From the NCBI GenBank assembly GCA_910585075.1, contig CAJUED010000023.1:27240-56293 (forward strand): a stretch of 29,054 bases of DNA. The letters run 5' to 3'. Positions 1-7,007 of this stretch are shown here, one piece after another (positions within the stretch are counted from its first letter, which is position 1; each line of letters opens with the position of its first letter). The DNA is from an uncultured Lachnospiraceae bacterium (GTDB lineage Bacteria > Bacillota > Clostridia > Lachnospirales > Lachnospiraceae). The notes below the pieces were generated by a model, which was not told the DNA's origin, did not search any database, and was given only the letters and a program-made list of their open reading frames with translations. Both the position numbers and the translations under genes were made by a program.

Positions 1-1511
1 AGATAATAGGCACAGGAAAGACCTGCAGGCCCCGAACCGATAATGGCAATCTTTTCTTCAAAACTTCCCTTCAAAGAAGGCACCGTAGGCTTCGGAATGT
101 ACCTTGTCTCCGCCTTCAAATCCTGTTCCGCCACAAACCGTTTTACCGCGTCAATTGCAACAGCCTCGTCCAAAGTTGCCCTCGTGCAGGCATCCTCACA
201 GCGGCGGTTACAGATGCGGCCGCAGATTGCGGGCAGAGGATTGTCCTTTTTGATCAGTGCAAGGGCCTCCTGATACCGCCCTTCCTTTGCAAGCTGCAGA
301 TAACCCTGAATGGCAATGTGGGCGGGGCAGGCCGTTTTACAGGGGGATGTCCCTGTGTCGTAGCAGTTGATTCTGTTCACATCCCTGTAATTGTGGGTCC
401 ACATATGTTCTCCCCACTTCTGCTCCGTTGGAAGGGGCATCTTAGGATAATCCACCTCACTGCCGTCCTTTTTGCATAATTTCTGTCCCAGCTTCACAGC
501 GCCGGCAGGACAGGCCTCCACGCACTTGCCACAGGCAACACACTTGGATTTATCCACCCTTGCCACATAAGCAGAGCGGGACATATTGGGGGTGTTAAAA
601 AGCTGGGAGGTACGCAGCGCATAACACACATTTACGTTGCAGTTGCAGATGGCAAAAATCTTGTTGGCGCCGTCAATGTTGGTAATCTGGTGCACAAAAC
701 CGTTGTCCTCGGCCTGCTTGAAGATTGCCAGCGCTTCCTCCTTATCTATGTAACGGCCGTCCTTCTGGGTCTCCACCACATAGTCCGCCATATCTCCCAC
801 CGCAATACACCAGCCCTCCGGGTCGTCTGCGCAGCCCTCGTCGTGAACCAGCCTGGAACGGCGGCAGGAGCAGGGACTTGCCGCATACTTGCCCTCATAT
901 TTGGATAACCAGTAGGAAATATGCTCCAAATCAATGGACTCACTTTCCATCTCGATTGCTTTTTCCACCGGAATCACGTGCATACCTATGCCGTTGCCGC
1001 CCTCCCCCACAAAAGGAGTCACATGCTCAAGGGGCAGCCTTGACATATGTTCAAAAAACAGGGTCACCTCCGGGTGCTCCTCCACAATCTTACTGTTCAT
1101 GTTAAAAAATTCCCCGCTGCCGGGCACGAACATGGGCAGCACGTACTGTTTTTCATGTTTTGGATTTTCCCAGTTGTACTCCAGAATCCCTTTGATGGAC
1201 ATTTGTGTAAGCTTAGGTTCCAATTCCTCTTTGGATATTCCGGTAAGCTTCACCATCTCCTCTAAGGTCTTTGGCTTGCGCACACCCATTTTCAGGGCAA
1301 TTTCCGCTTCCTCGTCGGTGAGGACTCCTGCAAGCCCCCAATATTCCGGATCGTCCTGGGTAATCTTTTTGATGCCCAGCTTCTGGGGAATCCTGTCCGT
1401 TATCATTTTCCCCAGCTTTAAAATGCTTTCTCTCGGCGGTCCATTGTGATCCGCCTGATGCTCCGGATAGACATAATCCGGATACAGTTCCTTGTCCAGT
1501 TTTTTCTCCAT
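1..1511 (-). CDS. Fe-S/FAD-dependent oxidoreductase, 3' part missing
   Basis: The frame is open from the ATG at 1511 to the left edge (503 residues visible, no stop). AGGAGG sits 7 bases before this ATG; the ATG at 1517 is too close to it. Visible parts in order: an N-terminal region with cysteine groups C214/C216 and C289/C291/C295; a ferredoxin-type 4Fe-4S motif CVACGKCVEACP (C324, C327, C330, C334); a GltD/dihydropyrimidine-dehydrogenase-like Fe-S domain with C391, C395, C430, C434, C438 and C442; then the FAD-binding GSGPAG at 492-497. This order is that of large NAD(P)H- and FAD-dependent oxidoreductases that pass electrons through Fe-S clusters, probably cytoplasmic. Substrate and partner cannot be told. 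It follows hypB on the same strand after 157 bases, so cotranscription is possible but not shown. The truncation is a window-edge effect, not a mutation. Confidence 0.85.
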   Translation of the reverse strand, partial: MEKKLDKELYPDYVYPEHQADHNGPPRESILKLGKMITDRIPQKLGIKKITQDDPEYWGLAGVLTDEEAEIALKMGVRKPKTLEEMVKLTGISKEELEPKLTQMSIKGILEYNWENPKHEKQYVLPMFVPGSGEFFNMNSKIVEEHPEVTLFFEHMSRLPLEHVTPFVGEGGNGIGMHVIPVEKAIEMESESIDLEHISYWLSKYEGKYAASPCSCRRSRLVHDEGCADDPEGWCIAVGDMADYVVETQKDGRYIDKEEALAIFKQAEDNGFVHQITNIDGANKIFAICNCNVNVCYALRTSQLFNTPNMSRSAYVARVDKSKCVACGKCVEACPAGAVKLGQKLCKKDGSEVDYPKMPLPTEQKWGEHMWTHNYRDVNRINCYDTGTSPCKTACPAHIAIQGYLQLAKEGRYQEALALIKKDNPLPAICGRICNRRCEDACTRATLDEAVAIDAVKRFVAEQDLKAETRYIPKPTVPSLKGSFEEKIAIIGSGPAGLSCAYY

Positions 1512-1587
1512 ACCCATACCTCCTGCATATCACAGTCTTTTCCTGCGATACCGTGTTCGCTGTATTCATGCAAATTGGGACATAAGT

Positions 1588-1598
1588 ACAAATTTGTT
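1588..1598 (-). promoter_or_regulatory. Candidate operator, ACAAATTTGT palindrome (copy 1)
   Basis: ACAAATTTGTT on the plus strand contains the 10-bp perfect palindrome ACAAATTTGT. It lies 77 bases upstream of the Fe-S/FAD oxidoreductase start. The same 11-mer occurs at 2407 and 11958, each 50-80 bases upstream of a minus-strand start. The binding protein is unknown. Confidence 0.35.
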
Positions 1599-1668
1599 GA
1601 TAGTACAATCTTTAATCATTTTCGTGTAAATACTTATACAAAAGACTTGTCCGTTTTCTGCATTGCCT

Positions 1669-2355
1669 TTAATTACTTAATTCCGCTTCCTTTATCCAAA
1701 TTTCCCTCTGCTCAAGCAGCCAGTTTGTCCACTCATCAATTCCCTCGCCGGTTTTCGCGCAAATGGGAATCACCTTTGCATTTGGGTTTCTCATATGAAT
1801 ATTCTCAATACATTTTTCCATATCAAAGTCAAAGTAGGGCAGCACATCAATTTTATTAATCAGTACCACGTCGCAGATAGAAAACATCAGCGGATATTTT
1901 AATGGCTTATCGTCCCCCTCCGGCACGGACAGAATCATTGCATTTTTAGACGCGCCTGTGTCAAACTCCGCGGGACACACCAGGTTCCCCACATTTTCAA
2001 GAATCGCCAGCTCCACGTCCCCGGTCTCAAGGCCCTCAAGGCCCTGTCTGGTCATGGCCGCATCCAGGTGGCACATACCGCCGGTGTGCAGTTGAATTAC
2101 CTTGGCACCGGACCCGGCTATGGTTTTGGCATCCACATCTGAGTCAATATCTGCCTCCATCACACCGATTTTTACCTTATCGCCGATAGCTGCAATCGTC
2201 TGCATTAAGGTGCTGGTTTTCCCGGAGCCCGGGGACGACATCAGGTTTAAGAGAAATACGCCTTTCGCCTTTAGCTCCCGGCGCAGCTCGTCGGCCTGTT
2301 TATCATTGTCCGCAAAGACACTCTGCTTGATTTCCAAAATTCTTACATCTGACAT
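1669..2355 (-). CDS. hypB: Hydrogenase/nickel-enzyme maturation GTPase HypB
   Basis: HypB is the SIMIBI-class GTPase that delivers nickel during [NiFe]-hydrogenase maturation in the cytoplasm. The 228-residue product has the P-loop SPGSGKTS (41-48), the switch-region EADIDSDVDA, and NKID (167-170) for guanine recognition. The metal-site residues known for the family are present: C95-H96 in GGMCHLDA and C127 in NLVCPAEFD. The N-terminal His-rich stretch of some HypBs is absent, as in archaeal-type short forms. GGAGG precedes the ATG at good spacing. No hypA and no hydrogenase subunit is in the window. The next gene downstream on the same strand is the large Fe-S/FAD oxidoreductase, so the client enzyme is either elsewhere or not a classical hydrogenase. 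Confidence 0.93.
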   Translation of the reverse strand: MSDVRILEIKQSVFADNDKQADELRRELKAKGVFLLNLMSSPGSGKTSTLMQTIAAIGDKVKIGVMEADIDSDVDAKTIAGSGAKVIQLHTGGMCHLDAAMTRQGLEGLETGDVELAILENVGNLVCPAEFDTGASKNAMILSVPEGDDKPLKYPLMFSICDVVLINKIDVLPYFDFDMEKCIENIHMRNPNAKVIPICAKTGEGIDEWTNWLLEQREIWIKEAELSN

Positions 2356-2406
2356 ATCAATCTAATCCTCCATGTTGCCCACGACTCGCAAATTTGAATG
2401 GTCGGC

Positions 2407-2417
2407 ACAAATTTGTT
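2407..2417 (-). promoter_or_regulatory. Candidate operator, ACAAATTTGT palindrome (copy 2)
   Basis: Same 11-mer as at 1588, here 52 bases upstream of hypB. Copies 1 and 2 share a longer 14-mer, ACAAATTTGTTGAT, in the same orientation. Confidence 0.35.
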
Positions 2418-2477
2418 GATTTCGCCTCTTTTTCCCTGTATTCGCAAATAAACCGCGCCCCATTCGGGCATATACCC

Positions 2478-3044
2478 TCAGGCCTTTTGCAAATCTGCAT
2501 AAATTGACTTCCATATAACGTCCGCCGCATAGGCGGAACCATGCCCGGAGGCATGGGCGCCATCCTCATAATACAGGTCTGTTTCCGGTCGGCCTTTTAC
2601 CTGTGCCCACCAATTCTGCCCTACCGGCGCAAGGATGCCCCCGATTTCCTCCGTTATTTTTTCAAAGGCGGCATTCATTCTCGCCTGCTCGGACTCCTCG
2701 TCCTTCTTTGCCCAGGTGGAGTAAATCACCGGAATGCTTCCCGCCTCCCGAATCCACTGATTCAATGTACGGACTGCCTCATAAAGCTTTTCCTCCGGGC
2801 CAAAGGGGTGGGAATGCTCCTGAAGCACCACATAATCATAACTTCCATATTTAATATTAAATTTCACGTCCGGTTCCTCCACGTGCTGTGCCAGGAACCA
2901 TCCTCCATGGGCAATCATTGTAACGTCACATTCTATGCCGCACTGCCCGGCCTTTGATGCTACTATTGACGGCATGTCGTTAAAATAGGTGTGACTGTTG
3001 CCGACAAATAAAATTTTAAGGCGCTTTTTCTCACTTTTTTCCAT
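2478..3044 (-). CDS. SGNH-fold (GDSL-like) hydrolase
   Basis: The 188-residue protein starts after AAAGGAG and reads LKILFVGNSHTYFNDMP near its N-terminus, the block I serine motif in its GNSHT form (usual GDS replaced). Near the C-terminus DGAHASGHG supplies the Asp and His of block V. Between them VVLQEHSHPF fits block III. There is no signal peptide, so it is probably cytoplasmic. SGNH proteins hydrolyse esters of lipids, sugars or other small molecules; the substrate here is not readable. It lies 122 bases upstream of hypB on the same strand. A TATAAT-like -10 (3087-3092, minus) precedes the gene with a poor -35. Confidence 0.75.
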   Translation of the reverse strand: MEKSEKKRLKILFVGNSHTYFNDMPSIVASKAGQCGIECDVTMIAHGGWFLAQHVEEPDVKFNIKYGSYDYVVLQEHSHPFGPEEKLYEAVRTLNQWIREAGSIPVIYSTWAKKDEESEQARMNAAFEKITEEIGGILAPVGQNWWAQVKGRPETDLYYEDGAHASGHGSAYAADVIWKSIYADLQKA

Positions 3045-3180
3045 TAAAATTTACTCCTTTGACATGTGTTTTTAACCTGTATCTTCATTATAAATACACC
3101 ATGGGCTTTTTTTACAAAATATTTCTTATATTGTACCGTAAATATGTGAAAATTACAAACTATGTTTTATCCGATGACAG

Positions 3181-3507
3181 CGAAAGGAAAATGTCATAAA
3201 ATATGCAAAAGAACATGAGGTAGATAATACGGTCGTCATGACAGTGGCAGGCGCAACAAACTGTAAAATTGATTACAATTTACTATCTGGGAAAGGAGAT
3301 GTCGCTATGTGTACTTTTTTTGATGAAATTGCAAAAGAGGGTGAAATAAAAGGCAGAGCGGGAGACAGAGCGGAAGGCATCGTTGAAGTCGGGCTTGACC
3401 TTGGGCTTTCCCAAAACGATATTCTTGACAAGCTGCAGAACAAGCTTGGCGTATCTTTTCAGAAAGCCCAGGAATATTTTAAAATGTTTGCCGGAGAGTC
3501 GGTTTAA
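3181..3507 (+). pseudogene. C-terminal remnant of Rpn/PD-(D/E)XK-type nuclease-transposase family
   Basis: The readable frame from the ATG at 3238 gives 89 residues, and the same frame continues upstream without an ATG to a stop at 3175-3177. The text MCTFFDEIAKEGEIKGRAGDRAEGI followed by LGLSQNDILDKLQNKLGVS and AQEYF resembles the charged, repetitive tail common in Rpn family (recombination-promoting nuclease) proteins of Lachnospiraceae. The nuclease domain itself is absent, so I call it a fragment. A frame change just upstream would continue the coding-like text. The family call is from memory of the tail pattern and is moderate. Confidence 0.45.
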
Positions 3508-3543
3508 TGACCAGACTCCGAAAATATTAAGGCTGCCACAGTC

Positions 3544-3599
3544 AATGATTTTATACAGGATATGGAAATGCCTATTCTCCATATCCTGTATCTATCATT
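3544..3599. repeat. Long inverted repeat, 14-bp perfect stem plus extension
   Basis: ATACAGGATATGGA at 3553-3566 pairs perfectly with TCCATATCCTGTAT at 3578-3591 across an 11-base loop. AATGAT (3544-3549) and ATCATT (3594-3599) extend the stem after a small internal loop, for about 20 pairs in total. It lies 36 bases after the Rpn remnant. It lacks a clean T-run, so it may be a terminator relic or the core of a small palindromic element. Confidence 0.7.
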
Positions 3600-3619
3600 A
3601 TAACTGCGGTAGCCCTTTT

Positions 3620-3871
3620 TTAATGTTTCTTCCTCCTTCTAAACAGTGCTGCTGCCACGTTGGCGCCGTTCATGTTATATGCGCTATTTCTTTCGGAAGA
3701 AGGATTATTCTCAGATGCTGCCGACGTTAAGCCGGCAAATGGCAGTGCGCTTAACAGCAGAACCGCCGCCACCAGCATACTTGCGCCGCACCTTAGCTTT
3801 CCTCTCTTTTTGCCCCCAAAATTTTCCTGTTTTTTCCCATGTCCTGTCCTCTTTCTTAAAAATCCTGTCAC
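3620..3871 (-). CDS. Doubtful small secreted/membrane protein
   Basis: An 83-codon frame with a GTG start and no convincing ribosome binding site. The text has a basic N-terminus, a hydrophobic stretch SMLVAAVLLLSALPFAGL followed by TSAAS like a signal peptide, then only about 30 residues ending in a hydrophobic patch and FRRRKKH. That looks like a signal peptide joined to a shortened cell-wall-sorting type tail, which could follow an internal deletion. No family recognised. It could be a chance frame. Confidence 0.25.
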   Translation of the reverse strand: MTGFLRKRTGHGKKQENFGGKKRGKLRCGASMLVAAVLLLSALPFAGLTSAASENNPSSERNSAYNMNGANVAAALFRRRKKH

Positions 3872-3929
3872 ATAATATAGAAGTTAATTTTCAGTATACG
3901 GATTTTTGACAGTTTTTCCATGGGTGTGG

Positions 3930-3961
3930 CACGAATTGTTAAAATCCGGCCCGAATTGTAA
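3930..3961 (+). repeat. Direct repeat, possible divergent member of the CYGAACTRTTAC family
   Basis: CACGAATTGTTA (3930-3941) and CCCGAATTGTAA (3950-3961) form a 20-base-period direct repeat in the gene-poor stretch 3508-4009. They resemble the CYGAACTRTTAC core found elsewhere in this window but with changes. Otherwise I see only AT-rich sequence in this stretch besides the features listed. Confidence 0.3.
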
Positions 3962-4009
3962 AAAATAGTTCAAAATAAGACTTGACAGGGCTTTAAAAAT
4001 TAGAATTTT

Positions 4010-4798
4010 TCAATGCCGTTCTCTCTCCATCCACTCCACGGCAAAGTCCACCAGCTCCCGCTGGCGCATCAGACGGATGCATCCATTTCCAAGGGAGGCG
4101 CTTGTCACCTTTCCCCTCAGCGCAAAAGCCGCGCCAATCCTTTCAAAATCCTCTCCATCCACATGCAGGGTCTCATAAGCTACCCATTGCCGCCTTCCGT
4201 TTATCATAATGGCGCTGTATTCCGTTACCAAATGCTTACCCGGATACTCCGCTCTTGCGTCCGCCAGATGGAGGGATGTGTTTTTATCATACCCTACGCC
4301 AATCAGCAGCACATATCCATCCAGCTCATACAGCCTTCCAATGGGGGCTCCATCCCCGAAGATATTGGATAAATCATGATTTTCCGTCAGATATTCTGCG
4401 TATTTTCCATAGGCCGCCACAGAGCGGGCGGGATGGTCGCTGCGCACCGCGCCCGGCCATCTTCTGAACATTTCCGCTACAGCTCCCATGGTATTGGTTG
4501 GCGTTATTTCCTTATTATATGCAGGCCAATTGTCCCGTATCAGCTGCCACCACTCCTTTGGCTCCTCCCAGTGTACGCCGCTCTCCGGGTCCAGGTTTTT
4601 CCAGGACTGGGCGGGCATCATAATGGTGCCCTTTTCTCCCACGCTCTCAAGTAATGCCTCAATCACCACCTGGGCTCCGCCGCACACAAATCCCAGATTG
4701 CTTAAAGAAGTGTGTACCATAATTGCCTGCCCGGGGCATACGCCAACTTCTTTTAACGCTTTGACGATATCATCCTTTAACACGATTTTTCTTTCCAT
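4010..4798 (-). CDS. AAC(3)-family aminoglycoside N-acetyltransferase-like protein
   Basis: The family acetylates the 3-amino group of aminoglycosides with acetyl-CoA in the cytoplasm, though many members have unknown natural substrates. Signature text is clear: IMVHTSLSNLGFVCGGAQ near the N-terminus, TIMMPAQSWKN, then TPTNTMGAVAEMFRRWPGAVRSDHPARSVAAYG, and a C-terminal region with SLHLADARAEYPGK. The ATG at 4798 gives 262 residues, the normal family length, and has GAGGG in front. The frame runs further upstream to an ATG at 4876, but that extension is an intergenic repeat read as protein. Whether it gives drug resistance cannot be told. It follows the mini-kinase gene on the same strand. 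Confidence 0.88.
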   Translation of the reverse strand: MERKIVLKDDIVKALKEVGVCPGQAIMVHTSLSNLGFVCGGAQVVIEALLESVGEKGTIMMPAQSWKNLDPESGVHWEEPKEWWQLIRDNWPAYNKEITPTNTMGAVAEMFRRWPGAVRSDHPARSVAAYGKYAEYLTENHDLSNIFGDGAPIGRLYELDGYVLLIGVGYDKNTSLHLADARAEYPGKHLVTEYSAIMINGRRQWVAYETLHVDGEDFERIGAAFALRGKVTSASLGNGCIRLMRQRELVDFAVEWMERERH

Positions 4799-4804
4799 AA
4801 TTTC

Positions 4805-4869
4805 CCTCATTTCTGCGCTGCTTTTTTGCACATACAAGCATGAATGCTTGAAAGTTTGTGGATGCAGTG
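4805..4869 (-). repeat. RBS-carrying dispersed repeat, copy 1 (with palindrome insert)
   Basis: On the minus strand it reads TGCATCCACAAACTT, then a perfect 7-bp-arm palindrome (4835-4850), then GCAAAAAAGCAGCGC and AAATGAGG. The left and right blocks match a second copy at 13438-13486 almost base for base, but that copy lacks the palindrome. The terminal GAGG serves as the ribosome binding site of the acetyltransferase gene. Confidence 0.75.
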
Positions 4870-4927
4870 CAGACACAGCCTCATCTTCCGAAGAAAAATC
4901 CTTTTTGCATCCATGGGATTTAAAAAG

Positions 4928-5461
4928 TCATAGGACAGGGTCAGCCCCTTGTTCCTTCGTCCAATACTTTACGCCCCAGTTTTCAAAATTCCACTCCTCC
5001 ATATACTCGTTGCATTCATAATCCACATAATACAGTTTCCCATTTTGCAATACAAAATTTGTGGGATAATAGTCAATATTCGTGTGCGCCGGATAAAGCA
5101 GAGCGCACATCTCCTTTATCTGCCTTAAGCATTCCTCCGGGAGTTCATCCTGCAAAACCATCTCATAGACAGTTTTTCCCTCTATATATTCCTTTACAAT
5201 CCGCTCCGTTTCCATATCCGCGTCTATCAGCTTCGGCATCCGTATGCCGATACCCTCGAGCCGCCTGTAGGCGTAGATTTCAGCTTCCATTTTATTGCCA
5301 AAATGGTAATAGTCACAGGGCTCGTGATGAATCTGCTTTACCACCACCCTTTTTTCGGAATTGCGTTTCTCCGTGGCAAGATAAGAGTAGCCACCCTTTC
5401 CCTTGCCCAGCAGCTTTAAAATTATATATTCCTTATCATTGACGCTGAGTACCTGATTCAT
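4928..5461 (-). CDS. Very small protein-kinase-fold protein
   Basis: 177 residues with a compact kinase layout: glycine-rich loop GKGKGGYSY (19-27), VVVKQI with K42, E59/E61 in the following helix, a catalytic-loop-like NIDYYPTN (D130, N135) in place of HRD, and YVDYE (D147) in place of DFG. All core residues for phosphotransfer are there, but the C-lobe is nearly missing. It may be a Ser/Thr kinase, a small-molecule kinase of the aminoglycoside-phosphotransferase/choline-kinase type, or a pseudokinase. GGAGG precedes the ATG. It sits just upstream of an AAC(3)-type acetyltransferase, which makes a small-molecule substrate thinkable but unproven. Confidence 0.7.
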   Translation of the reverse strand: MNQVLSVNDKEYIILKLLGKGKGGYSYLATEKRNSEKRVVVKQIHHEPCDYYHFGNKMEAEIYAYRRLEGIGIRMPKLIDADMETERIVKEYIEGKTVYEMVLQDELPEECLRQIKEMCALLYPAHTNIDYYPTNFVLQNGKLYYVDYECNEYMEEWNFENWGVKYWTKEQGADPVL

Positions 5462-5510
5462 TTTTCCTCCATTTTTAAAGCGTTCTATGCTAGGTTTCCT
5501 ATCGGCATAC

Positions 5511-6545
5511 TCATAGGAACTGCGGTCCCAATCTTAAATTCCTTACGCTTTTTCGTTCAACAAGAGAAACCGGCAATTTTACCACCCTGTTTTCTTCCCT
5601 TCCTGCCTTCAGATTCTTCAGGAGCGAAATTGCCCTTTGGGCTCTCTCATCCGGATCCTGTCTGATGGTGGTCAGGGAGGGCCAGCAATAATTACATAAA
5701 GCGCTGTCGTCAAATCCCACCACGGAAAGTGCCTCCGGCACGCCAATTCCCTTTTCCTGTAAATGATGAATCAACTCCACCCCATAAAAATCCGATACCG
5801 CAAAAACAGCCGTATACTTTAAAATCGCCCCTATATTTTCCTGATAAAAAAGCATTCGTTCCTTTGCTTCTATGGGAATCTGCATAAAGCCCACCGCCTC
5901 TTTTCCCAGAGCCGCCTCGCAGCCCTTTATCCGTTCCAAATCCATGCAGGTAAGGTTATCCGAAATACACAGAACCTTTTTATGTCCCATACTTTTCAGG
6001 TAGCTTCCCGCCTGGTATCCACCATCATAATGGTCTATGGTCAGGTTGCAAATCCCGGCGGTTTCCTGAAAATACCCGTCATACACCACAAAGGGGATGT
6101 GCATGGATTCCCGCAGCTTCTTATAATCCTGTTCGCAGAATCCCATGAGCACCAGCCCCTCCATATTCCACATGGACGCGAAACGGGCAATTTCATCCCA
6201 GCCTTCCGCCGCCTTTACCATCATAAAATAGCCGGCCCTGTCCATTTCCTTTAAAAGAGAATTTAAAGAAGCCGATACAAAACCGTCCTCTAGGACATGC
6301 CCTCCATATTTAGGATGTTCTTTTATCACGACACCGATAATTTTAGAATCATTCTGGGCCAGTAATATGTCCGCCATGCCTGGCATATAACCTCTTTTTT
6401 CGATAAGCTCCTGAACCCGTTTGACGGTTTCGTCGGAAATCTTCTTTGTCTTCCCGTGAATCACGTTTGACACTGTCGCCGTGCTCAGGCCCAGCTCCTT
6501 TGCCAGGTCGGCGATTCTGATTCGTTCCTTTTCGATTGTTCTCAC
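5511..6545 (-). CDS. LacI/GalR-family transcription regulator
   Basis: The N-terminus IRIADLAKELGLSTATVSNVIHGK is a typical LacI helix-turn-helix with hinge VQELIEKRGYMPG. The rest is a periplasmic-binding-protein-like sensor domain with IIGVVI, VVYDGYF, FAVSDFYGVELI, and the usual LSVVGFDDSALCNYCWPSLTTIRQDP near the end. It should bind a sugar-type effector and repress nearby genes, but no transporter or catabolic operon adjoins it. The frame is open to an ATG at 6686, but that adds about 47 non-family residues. I place the start at the GTG at 6545, although its spacing to AGGAA is poor, so the start is uncertain. Confidence 0.88.
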   Translation of the reverse strand: MRTIEKERIRIADLAKELGLSTATVSNVIHGKTKKISDETVKRVQELIEKRGYMPGMADILLAQNDSKIIGVVIKEHPKYGGHVLEDGFVSASLNSLLKEMDRAGYFMMVKAAEGWDEIARFASMWNMEGLVLMGFCEQDYKKLRESMHIPFVVYDGYFQETAGICNLTIDHYDGGYQAGSYLKSMGHKKVLCISDNLTCMDLERIKGCEAALGKEAVGFMQIPIEAKERMLFYQENIGAILKYTAVFAVSDFYGVELIHHLQEKGIGVPEALSVVGFDDSALCNYCWPSLTTIRQDPDERAQRAISLLKNLKAGREENRVVKLPVSLVERKSVRNLRLGPQFL

Positions 6546-6817
6546 TTCCTGTCTGTTCTGTCTGTTTGACTGCCCCTTATGACCAAACGCAATCACAAAT
6601 GCCGTGAGTGCGTTTTGGCAGGCAGCACTGGCTAAGCTGTTATCAGTATAATCAAACCATATTTGCTTTTCAAAGGTTAAATACATAACCCTCTACAAAA
6701 ATCATATCCATTTTTTGTATATATTTCCAGTCATCATACTTGGTTACTTTTCACACCTACGCCTGCCTTCCGCGCTGCATGAGAAAATATTCGGCCGTCC
6801 AAGGGCAGAAAACGAAA

Positions 6818-6847
6818 TTGCATAAGGCTGGGTTCTTGTATTATAAT
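6818..6847 (+). promoter_or_regulatory. Sigma-A-type promoter of the class D beta-lactamase gene
   Basis: -35 TTGCAT (6818-6823), 18-base spacer, -10 TATAAT (6842-6847). It would start an mRNA near 6855 with a leader of about 150 bases before the beta-lactamase ATG. Confidence 0.6.
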
Positions 6848-6854
6848 AAAATGA

Positions 6855-7007
6855 ACATGAGCGACAGAGCATGCCTCCATGTTCGACGGGCAGTGAGTGG
6901 CAGTTGGGCAAATGCCTAAATCAATTGGAGGTTGATTTTAAGCCGTCACTTGGCTCGCTGTTTGTAGGAGTCAATGATTTGACATAATAATTAGGAAGCG
7001 ATAAATC
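6855..7007 (+). other. Possible structured 5' leader with mini-ORF
   Basis: The leader holds a 20-codon frame starting at 6857 and stopping at 6919 without a clear ribosome binding site. It also holds a GGC/GCC hairpin at the mini-ORF end and AAATCAA paired with TTGATTT around TTGGAGG. A GTCACTTGGCTCGCT segment could pair with the earlier AGTGAGTGGC region. I do not recognise a known riboswitch. The real ribosome binding site, AGGAAG, lies just before 7008. The rest of 6687-6817 shows nothing I can name apart from the LacI-gene upstream region. Confidence 0.3.

Noticed and set aside
934..1449. Long plus-strand frame opposite the Fe-S/FAD oxidoreductase
   Set aside because: The minus strand has a continuous frame with clear cysteine motifs; the plus frame has no family text and no ribosome binding site.
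4799..4876. N-terminal extension of the AAC(3)-type gene
   Set aside because: It encodes the dispersed repeat and lies outside the family's conserved start; the ATG at 4798 has its own GAGGG.
6546..6686. 47-codon N-terminal extension of the LacI-type regulator
   Set aside because: LacI proteins begin with the helix-turn-helix; the extra text has no matching domain.
6855..7007. Known riboswitch (cyclic-di-GMP or cobalamin type) in the beta-lactamase leader
   Set aside because: Some short matches exist, but the conserved core sequences of those classes are not complete.
6880..7007. BlaI operator upstream of the class D beta-lactamase
   Set aside because: No ACAnnTGT pair with the flanking bases of 27158-27216 is present.
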